Below the pieces are notes generated by a model that was given only the letters and a program-made list of their open reading frames with translations, made no database searches and was not told the DNA's origin. A program made the position numbers and the translations under genes. 64,000 bases of DNA from Tethya wilhelma (Eukaryota > Porifera > Demospongiae > Tethyida > Tethyidae): the NCBI GenBank assembly GCA_964030475.1, contig CAXIPT010000002.1, forward strand, positions 1,748,519 through 1,812,518, written 5' to 3'. Position 1 is the first letter of the stretch. Each line of letters opens with the position of its first letter. This document shows positions 44,055 through 54,734 of the stretch, one piece after another.

Positions 44055-44282
44055 TAAGCAATTCAGGATCCTCAAGTTCCCATGCCTTTTGAGTTAGCAA
44101 GGATTCAGACTGAGCTTAGTCAAGAGATAATGTCTCCTACAGGATGGACCAAATTTGTCACTAACAGTATGTTTTGCTATAAGAGTTATCCAACTAAAAA
44201 CGAATTGGATCACGTTGGTGAACTGATCATAAAGAAGTACTCCATTCTCTGCTGGAGGCAGCTTTTTGTTATCGTTGCTACA
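44055..44282 (+). CDS. Candidate exon with a WxxF...YPTK...Y domain
   Basis: Plus-strand frame from about 44,055 (ATG at 44,082) through GWTKFVTNSMFCYKSYPTK and ELDHVGELIIKKYSILC. This helix pattern with Tyr-Pro-Thr-Lys and a trailing Lys-Tyr resembles a small domain at the start of several uncharacterised animal proteins that I recall. It degrades after about 44,282 into hydrophobic sequence that may be intron. It lies 360 bp upstream of the hAT relic and may be unrelated. Confidence 0.35.
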
Positions 44283-44639
44283 TATGTATTTATGATTTTT
44301 GTATTTGCGCTTACTGATGTAAGGAGCATCTATGCCATGGAGGCAATTAGAAATATTTAATATCATTAGGAAAACCACAAAAGAAATCAACTTGTGATTG
44401 AGCCTGATTGATTTTGTTGCGACCTTCCAACAATATAGACAGGATAGTTGGACTGAATATGTCAGGAAAGGCAAGAGAGAAGTGGGCAGATGTTGAACCT
44501 TAAAGGCCTGGGCTTTAGAATAGTAGGTACGCTTTTCAACCATTTGAATAATAGGTACTAAAATCATGCAGTTTTAATGATATTCATTGTTTTACACATA
44601 AAATGACACACCCACTTTTTCCTGGTTCCACCACGTGGT

Positions 44640-46097
44640 GAGTTGTTTTGCCGAGGAATTTTAATTAGTACTGTGGAATGTGCTAGTTCTAGTTCTGCTT
44701 CAGGACCACTCAGGTCGTATATTGATGTGCTAAGAGCCCCTCAAGTATCTGAACTATCAAGGAAGCGCAAGACTAAGAGTAATCCTCCTTCTGGAAAAAG
44801 AAAGAGGGCTCCTTTGAGCCGAAGACAGTCAGTCTTCAAAACAATTTCCAGGGGAGTGCTTAACTACCTACAATAAAAGGCAAAAACTGTTTTGTAATGC
44901 TTGTAGTGAAGAATTAAGTATCATCACCAACCATACTCTAATAAACATAAAACAAGTAAAGAGACACTGACATTGAAAGAGGCTAGACAAAGAGATATTG
45001 CCACTTGTGACATCTCATCCAGCTGGAGAAACATTACCCATGGAGCAGCGTGTTTACAGAGTGGTTGAAACACTTCTAAAAACAGCTGAAAATAATCAAG
45101 GAAGAAATAAATGAGAATCCTGTTTCTGTAATTTTTGATGGCACAACTAGGCTCGGAGAAGCTTTAGCTATTGTAATTTGCTTTGTTGACAACACGTTCA
45201 ATATTCAACAAAGATTGATACGATTACAATTGTTGGCAAAGAGTATGACTGGAGATGAAATAGCAAGAGAGCTATGTAATGTCATTTCAGCTGTGTTCGG
45301 TCTCATTCTCTCTTAGCTGTCATACACGATAAAGCTGCATGTAATGCTGTAGCACTTTGCAAGTTCATCCTTCACCCGTAGATAATAGGTTGCTTCTCAC
45401 ACACTCTGGATTTGTTGGGTAGTAAATTTGAAACTCCTACATACCCTTTCGACATTAATTTTATGGTGTGGTGGGTTAGCATATTCAGTCATAGTCCAAA
45501 GGCAGTTCTTCTGTGGAAAGAAAGGACTGGTGTTGCTTACAGGGGTTACTCTGCCACTTGATGGTGGAGCAAATTCGAGGTAATGAAACAAGTAATGGAC
45601 CTGTTTGGAGATGTACAACCTTTCTTGGAGCAGCAAGGTTTTTCTCACCTTTCAAGATCACAGAGATAAACCCAAGTACAACTGCTCTCAATTCTCTTTC
45701 TGTATTTCCTTTTCTTTCTTCTAAGATCCCCAGCCTAAAGGGAGAGTTGCCCACATACCTTGCTGCTACTGACTCTATTGATTGTCAGGGTGACCCTTTG
45801 CTCTTCTGGAGAAGACATACAAGCCAGCTGCCAAATTAGTCGGAAGCAGCAAAGATGGTACAATCGTCATTGGCAGTATCTGAGTGAGTGTTCACTTATT
45901 AAAGAACTCAATTGGTGAAAGACCAGCTGCCTATTCCAATATTTTGGTCATCCTATGTTGATTTGTCGACAGTTTCAACTATACCTCCTTCCCGAGATGA
46001 TAAAGCTAATTGGTACACACGAGGAGCTGCCAGCATAGTTAAGACTACATGTCCTGTTGAGAAGGCTAGTGTTCAAATGGAGCGTGTACTTTTATAG
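44640..46097 (+). pseudogene. Decayed hAT-like transposase (CGGBP1-like zinc finger), copy 1
   Basis: Fragments in order on the plus strand follow. A basic Ser/Lys-rich N-terminus (44,643-44,876). A CGGBP1/BED-like finger in another frame (FCNACSEEL then His...His, near 44,890-44,967). A central part with frameshifts, including a truncated FGDVQPFLEQ segment near 45,605. Then ARFFSPFKITEI, and a hAT dimerisation-type LPNWSEAAKMVQ at about 45,828. Relative to copy 2 about 356 bp are missing at 45,631. Many stops and shifts make it non-functional. Known role of the family: hAT DNA transposition; CGGBP1 is a domesticated relative. Confidence 0.6.
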
Positions 46098-47160
46098 AAT
46101 AGCAAATAATACATTACAATATTTATCAGTGTTAATGTATGTTTGTATATACTTTGAGATGATGACAACTTCAAAAGTAAGTTTACTAATACATGATAAT
46201 GATGATGAATGACTGTGATGACAGAATGAAGTATTACGTGAAAAGGGAAAGGGCATGAATGATTAATCCTGAATGAATAATCCTGCAATGATGTATTCCC
46301 TCAAGAAATATGTGCAAATGGCAGGTTACATTCCATGCATAATTAAATCTGTGATTGTACCTGATAGTAGTATGCGTGGGTAACATAAATATTGAGAGCT
46401 CCATCTGGCCCTGAAATGAGACAAGAATGATTGTCACTGGCCAGACTGTCAATGTCCTCATGTCGATGGCAATATAGGCACTTTCTCTAGTTCCACAACA
46501 GTCATATAGCACAATTGCATCAGGCAATGCTCTAACTGAATTGCTTGACACATCAAACGTATGCGACCCGGGATAAAATGTGCAAAGGTTGTTGAGCCTC
46601 ACCCTTAATTGTTGTAAAGCTGCAATATACAATTAGTGTTCGATGACCACTTGGATAAAACTGAACTCAAGATGGATCCTGAAACTTATTTTCAAGATTT
46701 CTCTCTTGTATGCCTCTCAGTCAATGAGCAAACAACGGAAGCTACGGCAGTGCAAAACATAAAGCAGCCGTCTGCAGTTCAAGCTCCAATCCACCAGCCA
46801 TGTACGTTGCCCAGTAGTAGCAGTCAAATTCCTATCCACCACCCAATTGTAGCTCAAGCTCTAATCCACCAACTAGAGTCCTAGCATATACAGTGCTCTA
46901 TATGTTGAAGGGTTACAGTGATCCCATTTTGTAAGAGGAATCTATGGAAATGTACAAAATTTAACAGTGTGTATGTGTGTGTGCTTGACAAGATGTACAT
47001 GTATGCATGCATATGTGTCAAGTATACCCGTGTTCTTGGATCAAACCAGCAAGGTTGTCTGATTGTGAAGAGGGACCTACACAAATATAGATGGTTATCC
47101 GAGTGCTTTTATATGTACATGACATTGTACAGTACCAGTGTTCTTGGACAAACCCGCATG
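45204..47160 (+). repeat. Direct duplication, unit 1
   Basis: Matches 49,244-51,583 in the same orientation with high similarity over nearly its whole length, apart from the 356-bp deletion and small indels. It includes the hAT relic, an apparently non-coding stretch and a short plus frame (46,636-46,884, Gln/Pro/Ser-rich with an IHQP-type repeat). The unit ends exactly where the hAT element at 47,161 begins. Confidence 0.85.
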
Positions 47161-49243
47161 CAGGGTTTTAGCCAGGATTAATAAGAAGGATGGGGGGGAG
47201 GAAAGGGTACACATTTGTAACTTTAATTATAACGTCATGATAGATATAGCTATAGTTTTATTAACAGTATAATAACATGTATTATACTATACACAATATT
47301 AAAAATTTCAAAAAAAATTCTACAGCTATGAGTTGAACAATCTACGGTTTCGAATGGCTGACCATTTTTTAACTGCCACACTAAAATTAAACTCGGTTAG
47401 TTCAGGACCCTCAATACGAATTCTTAACAGTTTGTCCAAAGTGTTAGTTGACAATCTGTTCCTGAGTGATGTCTTTACTCGTTTCATAGTACTGAAGCAA
47501 CGTTCACAGTCTGCAGTTGATACTGGTAACACGAGAGCATGCACCAATAACTTCGAAATATTTGGAAAAAGGTCAACAATTGAATCCCGGCTAAGCATTG
47601 CTTCTGCAAGTTGCTGCAAATTTTCACACTTTTTCAAAACCATGTGGGCTTTCACAAAAGATGCAAACTCAGAATATTCTTTTTCACAATCAGCTTTGTT
47701 AATTTCCATTGGACCACTTGTATCATAATGTTCCAAAAGAACAGTGAGATACTCTTTCGCACTGTCAGGTATTTGAAGCATGCCTGATGGATCAAAAATA
47801 CTAAATGCTTCAATAATACTCACGTGAGGAAATCGTTCAGTGATATTAGTAATAACTTTGTCAACAAACTGTTGACGAACACGTGTTTCAAACTTCTCAG
47901 GTTCTCCTTCATTGACTTTGACAATAAGATCTATTTGAGATTCAGTTTCCGAATCAGAATTATCACTTTCATGATCAGCACTCAAATCTAGATCAGAGGC
48001 TTCTTTGGTTGTTTTAGAGATAAGATCCATCACTTTCTTCTTAAAACAATCTGCTGTTTCCTGCTTTATTTTTTTGAGGGTGTCCACAGTCGAGTTTAAC
48101 AGAGGTGAGACAGTTGTTAGATCAATAGAAGATTTCTGAAATGATATTGATAAGCGATTCACTGCTGACAACACTTCCTCAAGCAAGATAAGAGAAGCAA
48201 AAAAACTGTAGGTTGCCATGACCTTATATAACTCCAAAGCAGTAGGATCACTTTGCTGATACAAAAAAACTAAAACTGATGCTAATGATCTCAAGAGAGT
48301 ACTGACCACAGCTTTGTGAGAGAGCCATCTTGTGTCAACAGCTCTAGTAACCTTGAGTTGTGGATTGTTGAGTGCTTCTTGTACCTGTTTTAACCTGGCA
48401 GACCTGACTGGTGATGAATGAAAGAAATTATACAAGGTAAGAAGACAATCTTTGACTTTCTTAAGGTATTTAACATCACTTGAGGCTTGTCCACTAGCCA
48501 AGGCTAATCTATGACAAATGCAGTGGACCGAGATCATCTGACTATTAAGAGCACCCAGTCGCGTAGCCACACCAGTACGACAGCCAACCATGACACTTGC
48601 TCCATCACTTCCAAATGATGACATGTTTTCGATGCTTAGGTTTGAAGACCGAAGGTAAGTAATAATAGCATCTGTTATTGTTGCAGCCGTACCATCTTCA
48701 AGGTCACCAATATGCAAAAAACATGACGTTAATTTCCCCTCACCTACTGCTCTTCCATAAAGGACAAGCTGCTTGAGAACACTGATGTCAGTAGACTCAT
48801 CAACTAACAAACTGAAGTAAGAGCTCTTTGTCATTAGACTTAGAACATCTTCTTTTACCATCTCATTTATAACCCCAAGAAATTCGTCCACAATTTGTGG
48901 AGAAGTGTAGGTAGCATTTCGACCAACTCTTAAAGCTTTAAAATACTCACATCCAAGGTTTTCTGCCAATTGCAATAGACTTGGGTACGTAGTCGTATGT
49001 GGGATTACATTTTTACATAGCCAATAGATACATTTGCAACATCCAATGGCAGCTTTCATTTCAAGACTAATAGCATCAGACAAAGCTTTCTCAATACCAC
49101 CTGCAGTAGATTCTGCCTTTGCTGAAATGGCTGCCTTGTGCATAGAACTTTTTCCATGCTTGACAATTTTGTCTTTTCTCAACGTATAACAAGGAATAGT
49201 AGACCAGCTACCTTTACCATTTCGTGGGGTCTTTCCATACATG
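47161..49243 (-). mobile_element. Truncated hAT transposon carrying a long transposase ORF
   Basis: The lower-coordinate end starts CAGGGTTTTAGCCAGGATT, a typical hAT terminal sequence (CAGGG...), followed by a G-run. Its exact border is proven by the uninterrupted paralogous site at 51,583. The other terminus is missing: the element is cut inside its coding region at about 49,243, where the second duplication unit begins. Confidence 0.8.
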
Positions 49244-49251
49244 TTCAACAA
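47326..49251 (-). CDS. hAT transposase, zinc finger 862-like, N-terminally truncated
   Basis: An uninterrupted 641-codon frame. Residues 10-40 keep the end of a TTF-type zinc-finger region (PCYTLRKDKIVKH). First catalytic Asp at residue 151 in LLVDESTD; second at 216 in FGSDGAS; HCICH at 243-247; the Arg-Trp pair at 308-309 (DTRWLSHKAV). An acidic Ser/Asp/Glu stretch lies near 430-460, and the hAT dimerisation region near 560-625 contains LPVSTADCERCFSTMKRVKT. Normal relatives have a longer zinc-finger N-terminus; here the frame starts at the truncation point, and the listed first codons overlap the duplicated DNA. Lack of stops over 1.9 kb suggests a recent insertion or continued selection. 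It would bind element ends and cut DNA in the nucleus. Confidence 0.9.
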   Translation of the reverse strand: MLNMYGKTPRNGKGSWSTIPCYTLRKDKIVKHGKSSMHKAAISAKAESTAGGIEKALSDAISLEMKAAIGCCKCIYWLCKNVIPHTTTYPSLLQLAENLGCEYFKALRVGRNATYTSPQIVDEFLGVINEMVKEDVLSLMTKSSYFSLLVDESTDISVLKQLVLYGRAVGEGKLTSCFLHIGDLEDGTAATITDAIITYLRSSNLSIENMSSFGSDGASVMVGCRTGVATRLGALNSQMISVHCICHRLALASGQASSDVKYLKKVKDCLLTLYNFFHSSPVRSARLKQVQEALNNPQLKVTRAVDTRWLSHKAVVSTLLRSLASVLVFLYQQSDPTALELYKVMATYSFFASLILLEEVLSAVNRLSISFQKSSIDLTTVSPLLNSTVDTLKKIKQETADCFKKKVMDLISKTTKEASDLDLSADHESDNSDSETESQIDLIVKVNEGEPEKFETRVRQQFVDKVITNITERFPHVSIIEAFSIFDPSGMLQIPDSAKEYLTVLLEHYDTSGPMEINKADCEKEYSEFASFVKAHMVLKKCENLQQLAEAMLSRDSIVDLFPNISKLLVHALVLPVSTADCERCFSTMKRVKTSLRNRLSTNTLDKLLRIRIEGPELTEFNFSVAVKKWSAIRNRRLFNS

Positions 49252-50460
49252 AGATTGATACGATTACAATTGTTAGCAAAGAGTATGACTGGAAACGAAA
49301 TAGCAAGAGAGCTATGTAATATCTTTTCGGCTGTGTTCAGTCTTAGCTGCCATGCACGATAAAGCTGAATGTAATGCTGTAGCACTTCACACACTCAAAG
49401 TTCACTCATAGATATAGGTTGCTTCTCACACACTCTGAATTTGTTGGGTAGTAAATTTGAAACTCCTACATACCCTTTCGACATTTATGGTGTGGTGGGT
49501 TAGCTTATTCAGTCATAGTCCAAAGGCAGTTCTTCTTTGGAAAGAAAGGACTGGTGCTGCTTACAGGGGTTACTCCGCCACTCGATGGTGGAGCAAATTC
49601 GAAGTACTGAAACAAGTAATGGACCTGTTTGGAGACGTACAGCCTTTCTTGGAGCAAGCTAGTGTTTCACCTGCTACAGTACAAAAGCTGCTCTCTCTAT
49701 TCTCTGTGTGATTCTAAACAAAAGCAACACCTTATGGTCGAATTGGCAGTTACTATCGATGCTAGGATGCCATTTATTACAGCTACCAACAACCTTGAGG
49801 GAGATGGCCTATTGACTCTGACCTGCTACGAACCGATAAGACAAGCTCACTATCCTAACTTGAGTTCCATAGCCTCTGAAATTGCTGGTGGTGATACTCA
49901 ATTGGAGGATGATTTGCTTGACCATGCCAAATCATGTGTTCAACCTGGTATCTCTTATTATTTCAATCAAGTTATGACAAGTATGAAGCAACCATTGGAG
50001 GCTCTTAAAGCAGCAAGGTTTTTCTCACCTTTCAAGATCACAGAGATAAAACCAAGTACAACTGCTCTCAATTCTCTTTCTGTATTTCCTTTTCTTTCTT
50101 CAAGATCCCTAGCCTAAAGGGAGAGTTGCCCACATACCTTGCTGCTACTGACTCTATTGATTGTCAGAGTGACCCTTTGCTCTTCTGGAGAAGACATACA
50201 AGCCAGCTGCCAAATTGGTCGGAAGCAGCAAAGATGGTACAACCATCATCCGCAGCATCTGAGTGAGTGTTCACTTATTAAAGAACTCATTTGGTGAAAG
50301 ACCAGCTGCCTATTCCAATATTTTGGTCATCCTGTGTTGATTTGTCGACAGTTTCAACTATGCCTCCTTCCCGAGATGATATAGCTAATTGGTACACACG
50401 AGGAGCTGCCAGCATAGTTAAGACTACATGTCCTGTTGAGAAGGCTAGTGCTAGTGAAGG
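49244..50460 (+). pseudogene. Decayed hAT-like transposase, copy 2
   Basis: Plus strand, starting abruptly at TTCAACAAAGATTG. Frames 49,457-49,711 (FMVWWVSLFSHSPKAVLLW, then the RWWSKFEV pair typical of the hAT insertion domain border) and 49,629-50,117 (LEGDGLLTLTCYEPI, DDLLDHAKSCVQPG, ARFFSPFKITEI) are parts of one protein separated by a frameshift. A third piece, LPNWSEAAKMVQPSSAASE, follows near 50,205-50,262 in another frame and ends in a stop. It retains the 356 bp missing from copy 1. The N-terminal half is absent. Confidence 0.6.
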
Positions 50461-51583
50461 CTAGTGTTCAAATGGAGTGTGTACTTTTATAGAATAGCAA
50501 ACAATACATTACAATATTTATCAGTGTTAATGTATGTTTGTATATACTTGACAACTTGAAAAGTAAGTTTACTAATACATGATTATGATGATGAATGACT
50601 GTAATGACAGAATAAAGTATTACGTGAAAAGGGAAAGGGCATGAATGATTAATCCGGAATGAATAACCCTACAATGATGTATTCCCTCAAGAAATGTGCA
50701 AACAGAAATTGCAGCAGGTTACATTCCACGCATAATTATATCTGTGATTGTACCTGATAGTAGTATGCATTGGTAACATAAATCTTGAGAGCTCCATCTG
50801 GCCCTGAAATGAGACAAGAATGATTGTCACTGGCCAGGCTGTCAATGTCCTCATGTCGATGGCAATACAGGCACTTTCTCTAATTCCACAACAGTCATAT
50901 AGCACAATTGCATCAGGCAATGCTCCAAGATCAAATAGCATGACTTAACTGAATTGCTTGACACATCAAAAGTATGCAACCCGGGATGTTGAGCCTCACC
51001 CTTAATTGTTGTATAGCTGCAATATACAATTAGTGTTTGATGACCACTTGCTTGTACATAAAACTGAACTCAAGATGGATCCTGAAACTTATTTTCAAGA
51101 TTTCTCTCTTGCATGCCTCTCAGTCAGCGAGCAAACAACGGAAGCTATGGCAGTGCAAAACTTAGAGCAGCCGTCTACAGTTCAAGCTCCAATCCACCAG
51201 CCATGTACGTTGCCCAGTAGTAGCAGTCAAATTCCTATCCACCACCCAATTGCAGCTCAAGCTCCAATCCACCAGCCATGGCCAACTACAGTCCTAGCAT
51301 ATACAGTGCTCTATACGTTGAAGGGTTACAGTCATCCCATTTTGTAAGAGGAATCTATGTAAATGTAATATAGACAAAATTTAACAGTGTGTATGTGTGC
51401 GTGTGCTTGACAAGATGTACATGTATGCATGCATATGTGTCAAGTATACCCGTGTTCTTGGATCAAACCAGCAAGGTTGTCTGATTGTGAAGAGGGACCT
51501 ACATAGATGGTTATCCGAGTGCTTTTATATGTACATGACATTGTACTGGTATATGTACCAGTGTTCTTGGACGAACCCGCATG
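49244..51583 (+). repeat. Direct duplication, unit 2
   Basis: Partner of 45,204-47,160. Its continuation past 51,583 (TGTGTCTGATTGTGAAGAG) shows the sequence that was interrupted by the hAT element in unit 1. Confidence 0.85.
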
Positions 51584-52280
51584 TGTGTCTGATTGTGAAG
51601 AGAAATCTATAAACAAAAAGTGTGTGTGTGTGTGTGTGCATGTACTTGATAAGATGTATATTTGATTAATGTGTGTGCATGTATGTGTAAAATAGCTAAC
51701 AGTGTGCATTAATTTGGATGTGCTTATTGCCAGTTGCTTATTGCCAGTCTACACCCACAGGTATGATGAGTGCACCTTAATTGCTGAGCTGGCAAGTCGC
51801 ATTCCAATTATGCATGTGACCACAATAGCACCTGGGTGCTGCTGAGGCACACTCTTGTCATACCTCCTCTGGTCTACATACCACATGCAGTGAAGTTAAG
51901 CTGTGATAACTTAATTGGTATGCCTTGCCACTGTTAGTTAAACTTGGATCAAAGAGAAGATTTCTCCTGAAAAAAAAATTGATAGATTGTTTCCAGAAAC
52001 TCACATAGAGCATTAATGTGTCCATGGAAAAATGGCTAGGGATGTAACAGTATTTATTGACCTCAGCCCTTCGGTGCTGTGCTTCGGTGCAATAAATGTC
52101 ATACATCCTTAATCCCCATGATACAACTAAAACATAGAAGCTGAGAATGATATTAATTAGCAGTAAATCTGATAATTAAATTAAGCTTCAGCTAGCTAGA
52201 GTGACACTTCGGAGTTCCTGAGTACACATAGGGAATGTTGAATAAATGCTACTAGATTTTTCGTTTTTTAATTTTCAGGA
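51584..52280. repeat. Microsatellite and a short foldback
   Basis: (GT)n at 51,620-51,638. At 52,039-52,108 GGATGTAACAGTATTTATTG pairs imperfectly with CAATAAATGTCATACATCC around a CTTCGGTGC-containing loop. No gene. Confidence 0.5.
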
Positions 52281-53151
52281 TGAAGAATGTCCAGCAAATG
52301 TTTTCTCAACGATTCAAACTGGATATAACTTTTCAGTGACCAAAATGTACAAATTATTCATTGGAAAGAGGAGGCAAGAAGGTTTTTTTTCGAAGTCTAC
52401 TGTGTGTTGACAATTGTTGAAACAGAAATGCCAAGTTCAAGAAGTTCAAGAAAATGAGGTGATAAAGAGAAGAAAACCTAAAAATGAAGTTAAACAACTT
52501 CATGGTGTACCACTAAAAGGCAAGCAAAGGCAGCTTAGAAGCGGTCACTTTAAATATACCAGTGGGCCATCCTGATCCAAAAATTGGAAATAATCGGTTT
52601 AGAAAGAAAAAAGAATTGGCCAAAGGAATCCACACTACATTGTCAATGATTAAAAGCTTGAACCATGTAATGAAAAATGTTGACACTATCAGTCAGGAAA
52701 TTCTTGATATAAAGCACTGGAACATTTCCCCCTCCCCTAGGCTATGAAGTACAATGACCAATTGCCTATCAAATTTCATCTGTACAATGTTCTAGATTAT
52801 TCTGAGGCTGAAAGTAGATCTATACAGGTAGTTGAAGATGAATCACATACAACTGATTCCCCAGAGCTTTTTCTGACTATGAAGGTATGGAAATTGTAGT
52901 GTGGATCGACTCTGCCATTCTTTTTATTAGGCTATATTAATTATACTTTGTGTATAGAGGAAAACAGTTACACAAGGGATGTGGATTCAGATCTCAAGCT
53001 GAACTCAGTCCCTTCATCAAAGAAACCAAGAATCACTCTTGTTTACACTGAATCACAAACCACATTACTGTCATTACCACTTGAACATAATGAAGGCACC
53101 AAGGTGCTTGTGCCCTACCAATACAATACATTGTCACCCATGACAATCTAG
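52281..53151 (+). pseudogene. Candidate two- or three-exon gene fragment, unknown
   Basis: After an AATTTTCAG acceptor (about 52,280) the plus strand reads DEECPANVFSTIQTGY and KMYKLFIGKRRQE. After a frame change come a basic region (FRKKKELAKGIHTT, 52,562-52,744) and an acidic Ser/Glu stretch (about 52,745-52,891) up to an AAGGTATGG donor. The last block (about 52,957-53,151) has ENSYTRDVDSDLKLN and ends at TAG. The frame changes may reflect unseen introns or decay. No family is recognised. Confidence 0.3.
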
Positions 53152-53566
53152 CTACCAGTACGATGAATAGTGGGCCCAGCAGAGGATACTAGCTTATAAC
53201 TGTGATCAAGTGCCCCGGCGGACCGGAAGCCTGCCGGCACTGGCCGCAGAGTGACCGGAGGCTACACAGAGAATATTGGTCATTAACAATGATCTGATTA
53301 TCTATATATTAACTGCAAAGATATAGTCAGAGTACTAGCACTGTACTAGCTGGCAAGTTCACATGACATGACTGACTCAGTGATTCATCAGTCTATCATC
53401 AGCTCTGTCATCTATGCTTAGAACATGGGCTTATAATATGCAAAACAGCATGATTAATAAGAGTATAGCGTTATTGCTTGCTAAAGTTTACCTACAAAGT
53501 AAGTTAGTTGCCCCTCAACTCCTTCTGCATGCTTCTGCCAAGTGAAACTGGGCATCCTTTAACCAA
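53152..53566. other. No recognised feature
   Basis: A short GC-rich patch (GCCCCGGCGGACCGGAAGCC, near 53,210) stands out; no gene. Confidence 0.3.
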
Positions 53567-53852
53567 TTCTAAATAACGCACACTAAGAAATGGGCGTGAT
53601 TAGCAGGTGGGTGGTGTGGCCTTGAAGCTTAGCGCTCAGAGAGGCTGAAAAGCCTCAGATCTCAGGAACTACAAGGTTTTGTTGAATGCTATGTGTAATT
53701 TTTTTAGATAATATCGATTATTTTACCTTAGTATGCCGCTTTTGAAGACTGGGCCTTCCGTTCTTGAGATATAGAGTGCAGAAAAAATCTGTCAGACAGA
53801 CATACATACAAAACGACTACCGTAACCCTTGCTGCGCATGCGCGCACCAAGG
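53567..53852 (+). repeat. Repeat family C, copy 3
   Basis: Begins TCTAAATAACGCACAC (the same start word as family B), continues GAAGCTTAGCGCTCAGA, AAAAGCCTCAGATCTCAGG, TACAAAACGACTACCGTAAC and ends near CAAGGGTTAATTA. It is more diverged at the 3' end than copies 1 and 2. Confidence 0.65.
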
Positions 53853-54506
53853 GTTAATTATTAATGACGATAGTCATTAAGTTTACAACACAATAGAGCA
53901 ATGAACACAAGATGTATTACAATAGAAGAACACATATAAGTTGTATAATTAAGTCAAGACACAATCTCCTGCCTTTGTGGTAAAATTGTACTTCATACAA
54001 AAACAAGTGACATTGGATGATTGATTGATTTTAACTATCATAACTCATGGTCATAAGATGATAACAAGTCACAGTATATACTGTTCTGAAAGTCGTCTTA
54101 CGTCAGGGAACATATAAGATAGGAATTCTTCTACTTCAACAGGGAATCTTGGGTAATGCATCTGCCTGAGTTTGTTACTTAGGAAACGATCTCTGAAGCA
54201 CATGTCGTAGTAAAAATCTACGCACGACATAATTATAGGCATCAATCGCATAGGCCATGTAGCAAGAAAGTTTCATGGTTTTCGCAGATCATGATGCATC
54301 TGCTAAATTCTCCAAACATATATAGCTAAGTATAAAGATTGGCAGCTTATCCACGAAAGTTAAAATAAAATTGTTTGACGAGAGACTTCTGTGAAAGTTT
54401 TATCCCACGAAACTTTCTCGCTATACAGTACTACTGATATACAGTACTACTGGTATACAGTCTGGTTCATTTTATACCTGATCACGGACAACATCCATTC
54501 TCAGTA
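53853..54506. other. No gene recognised
   Basis: A CCACGAAAGTT / CCCACGAAACTTTC pair at 54,352-54,416 is an imperfect inverted repeat. A 60-codon minus frame (54,069-54,251) has no motif. Confidence 0.3.
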
Positions 54507-54734
54507 AGGCCATACAAAGTTAATTCATAGTTTCTCAGGCTTCATTTCCTGCCAGGTAGACGCGGTGATGCGGGTTTTTTTTTTTGGTTTTTTTTTGTAG
54601 CCCCACCCACACATCCTGTTTCAAGGGAAATGGGTACAAAAGTTCATCACAACAAACACAATAGAAAACACAAAATAGTAGGCATCCAAAAAAAATTCTG
54701 GTCCTCAGCAGTAATGCACAAACACAAAATGAAA

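Noticed and set aside
46234..46632. Minus-strand ORF conserved at 50,687-50,941
   Set aside because: Conservation is explained by the direct duplication; no recognised family. A Ka/Ks test between the units would be needed to revive it.
51006..51347. Gln/Pro-rich plus ORF shared with 46,636-46,884
   Set aside because: Also part of the duplication, dominated by a short repeat; no start or splice evidence.
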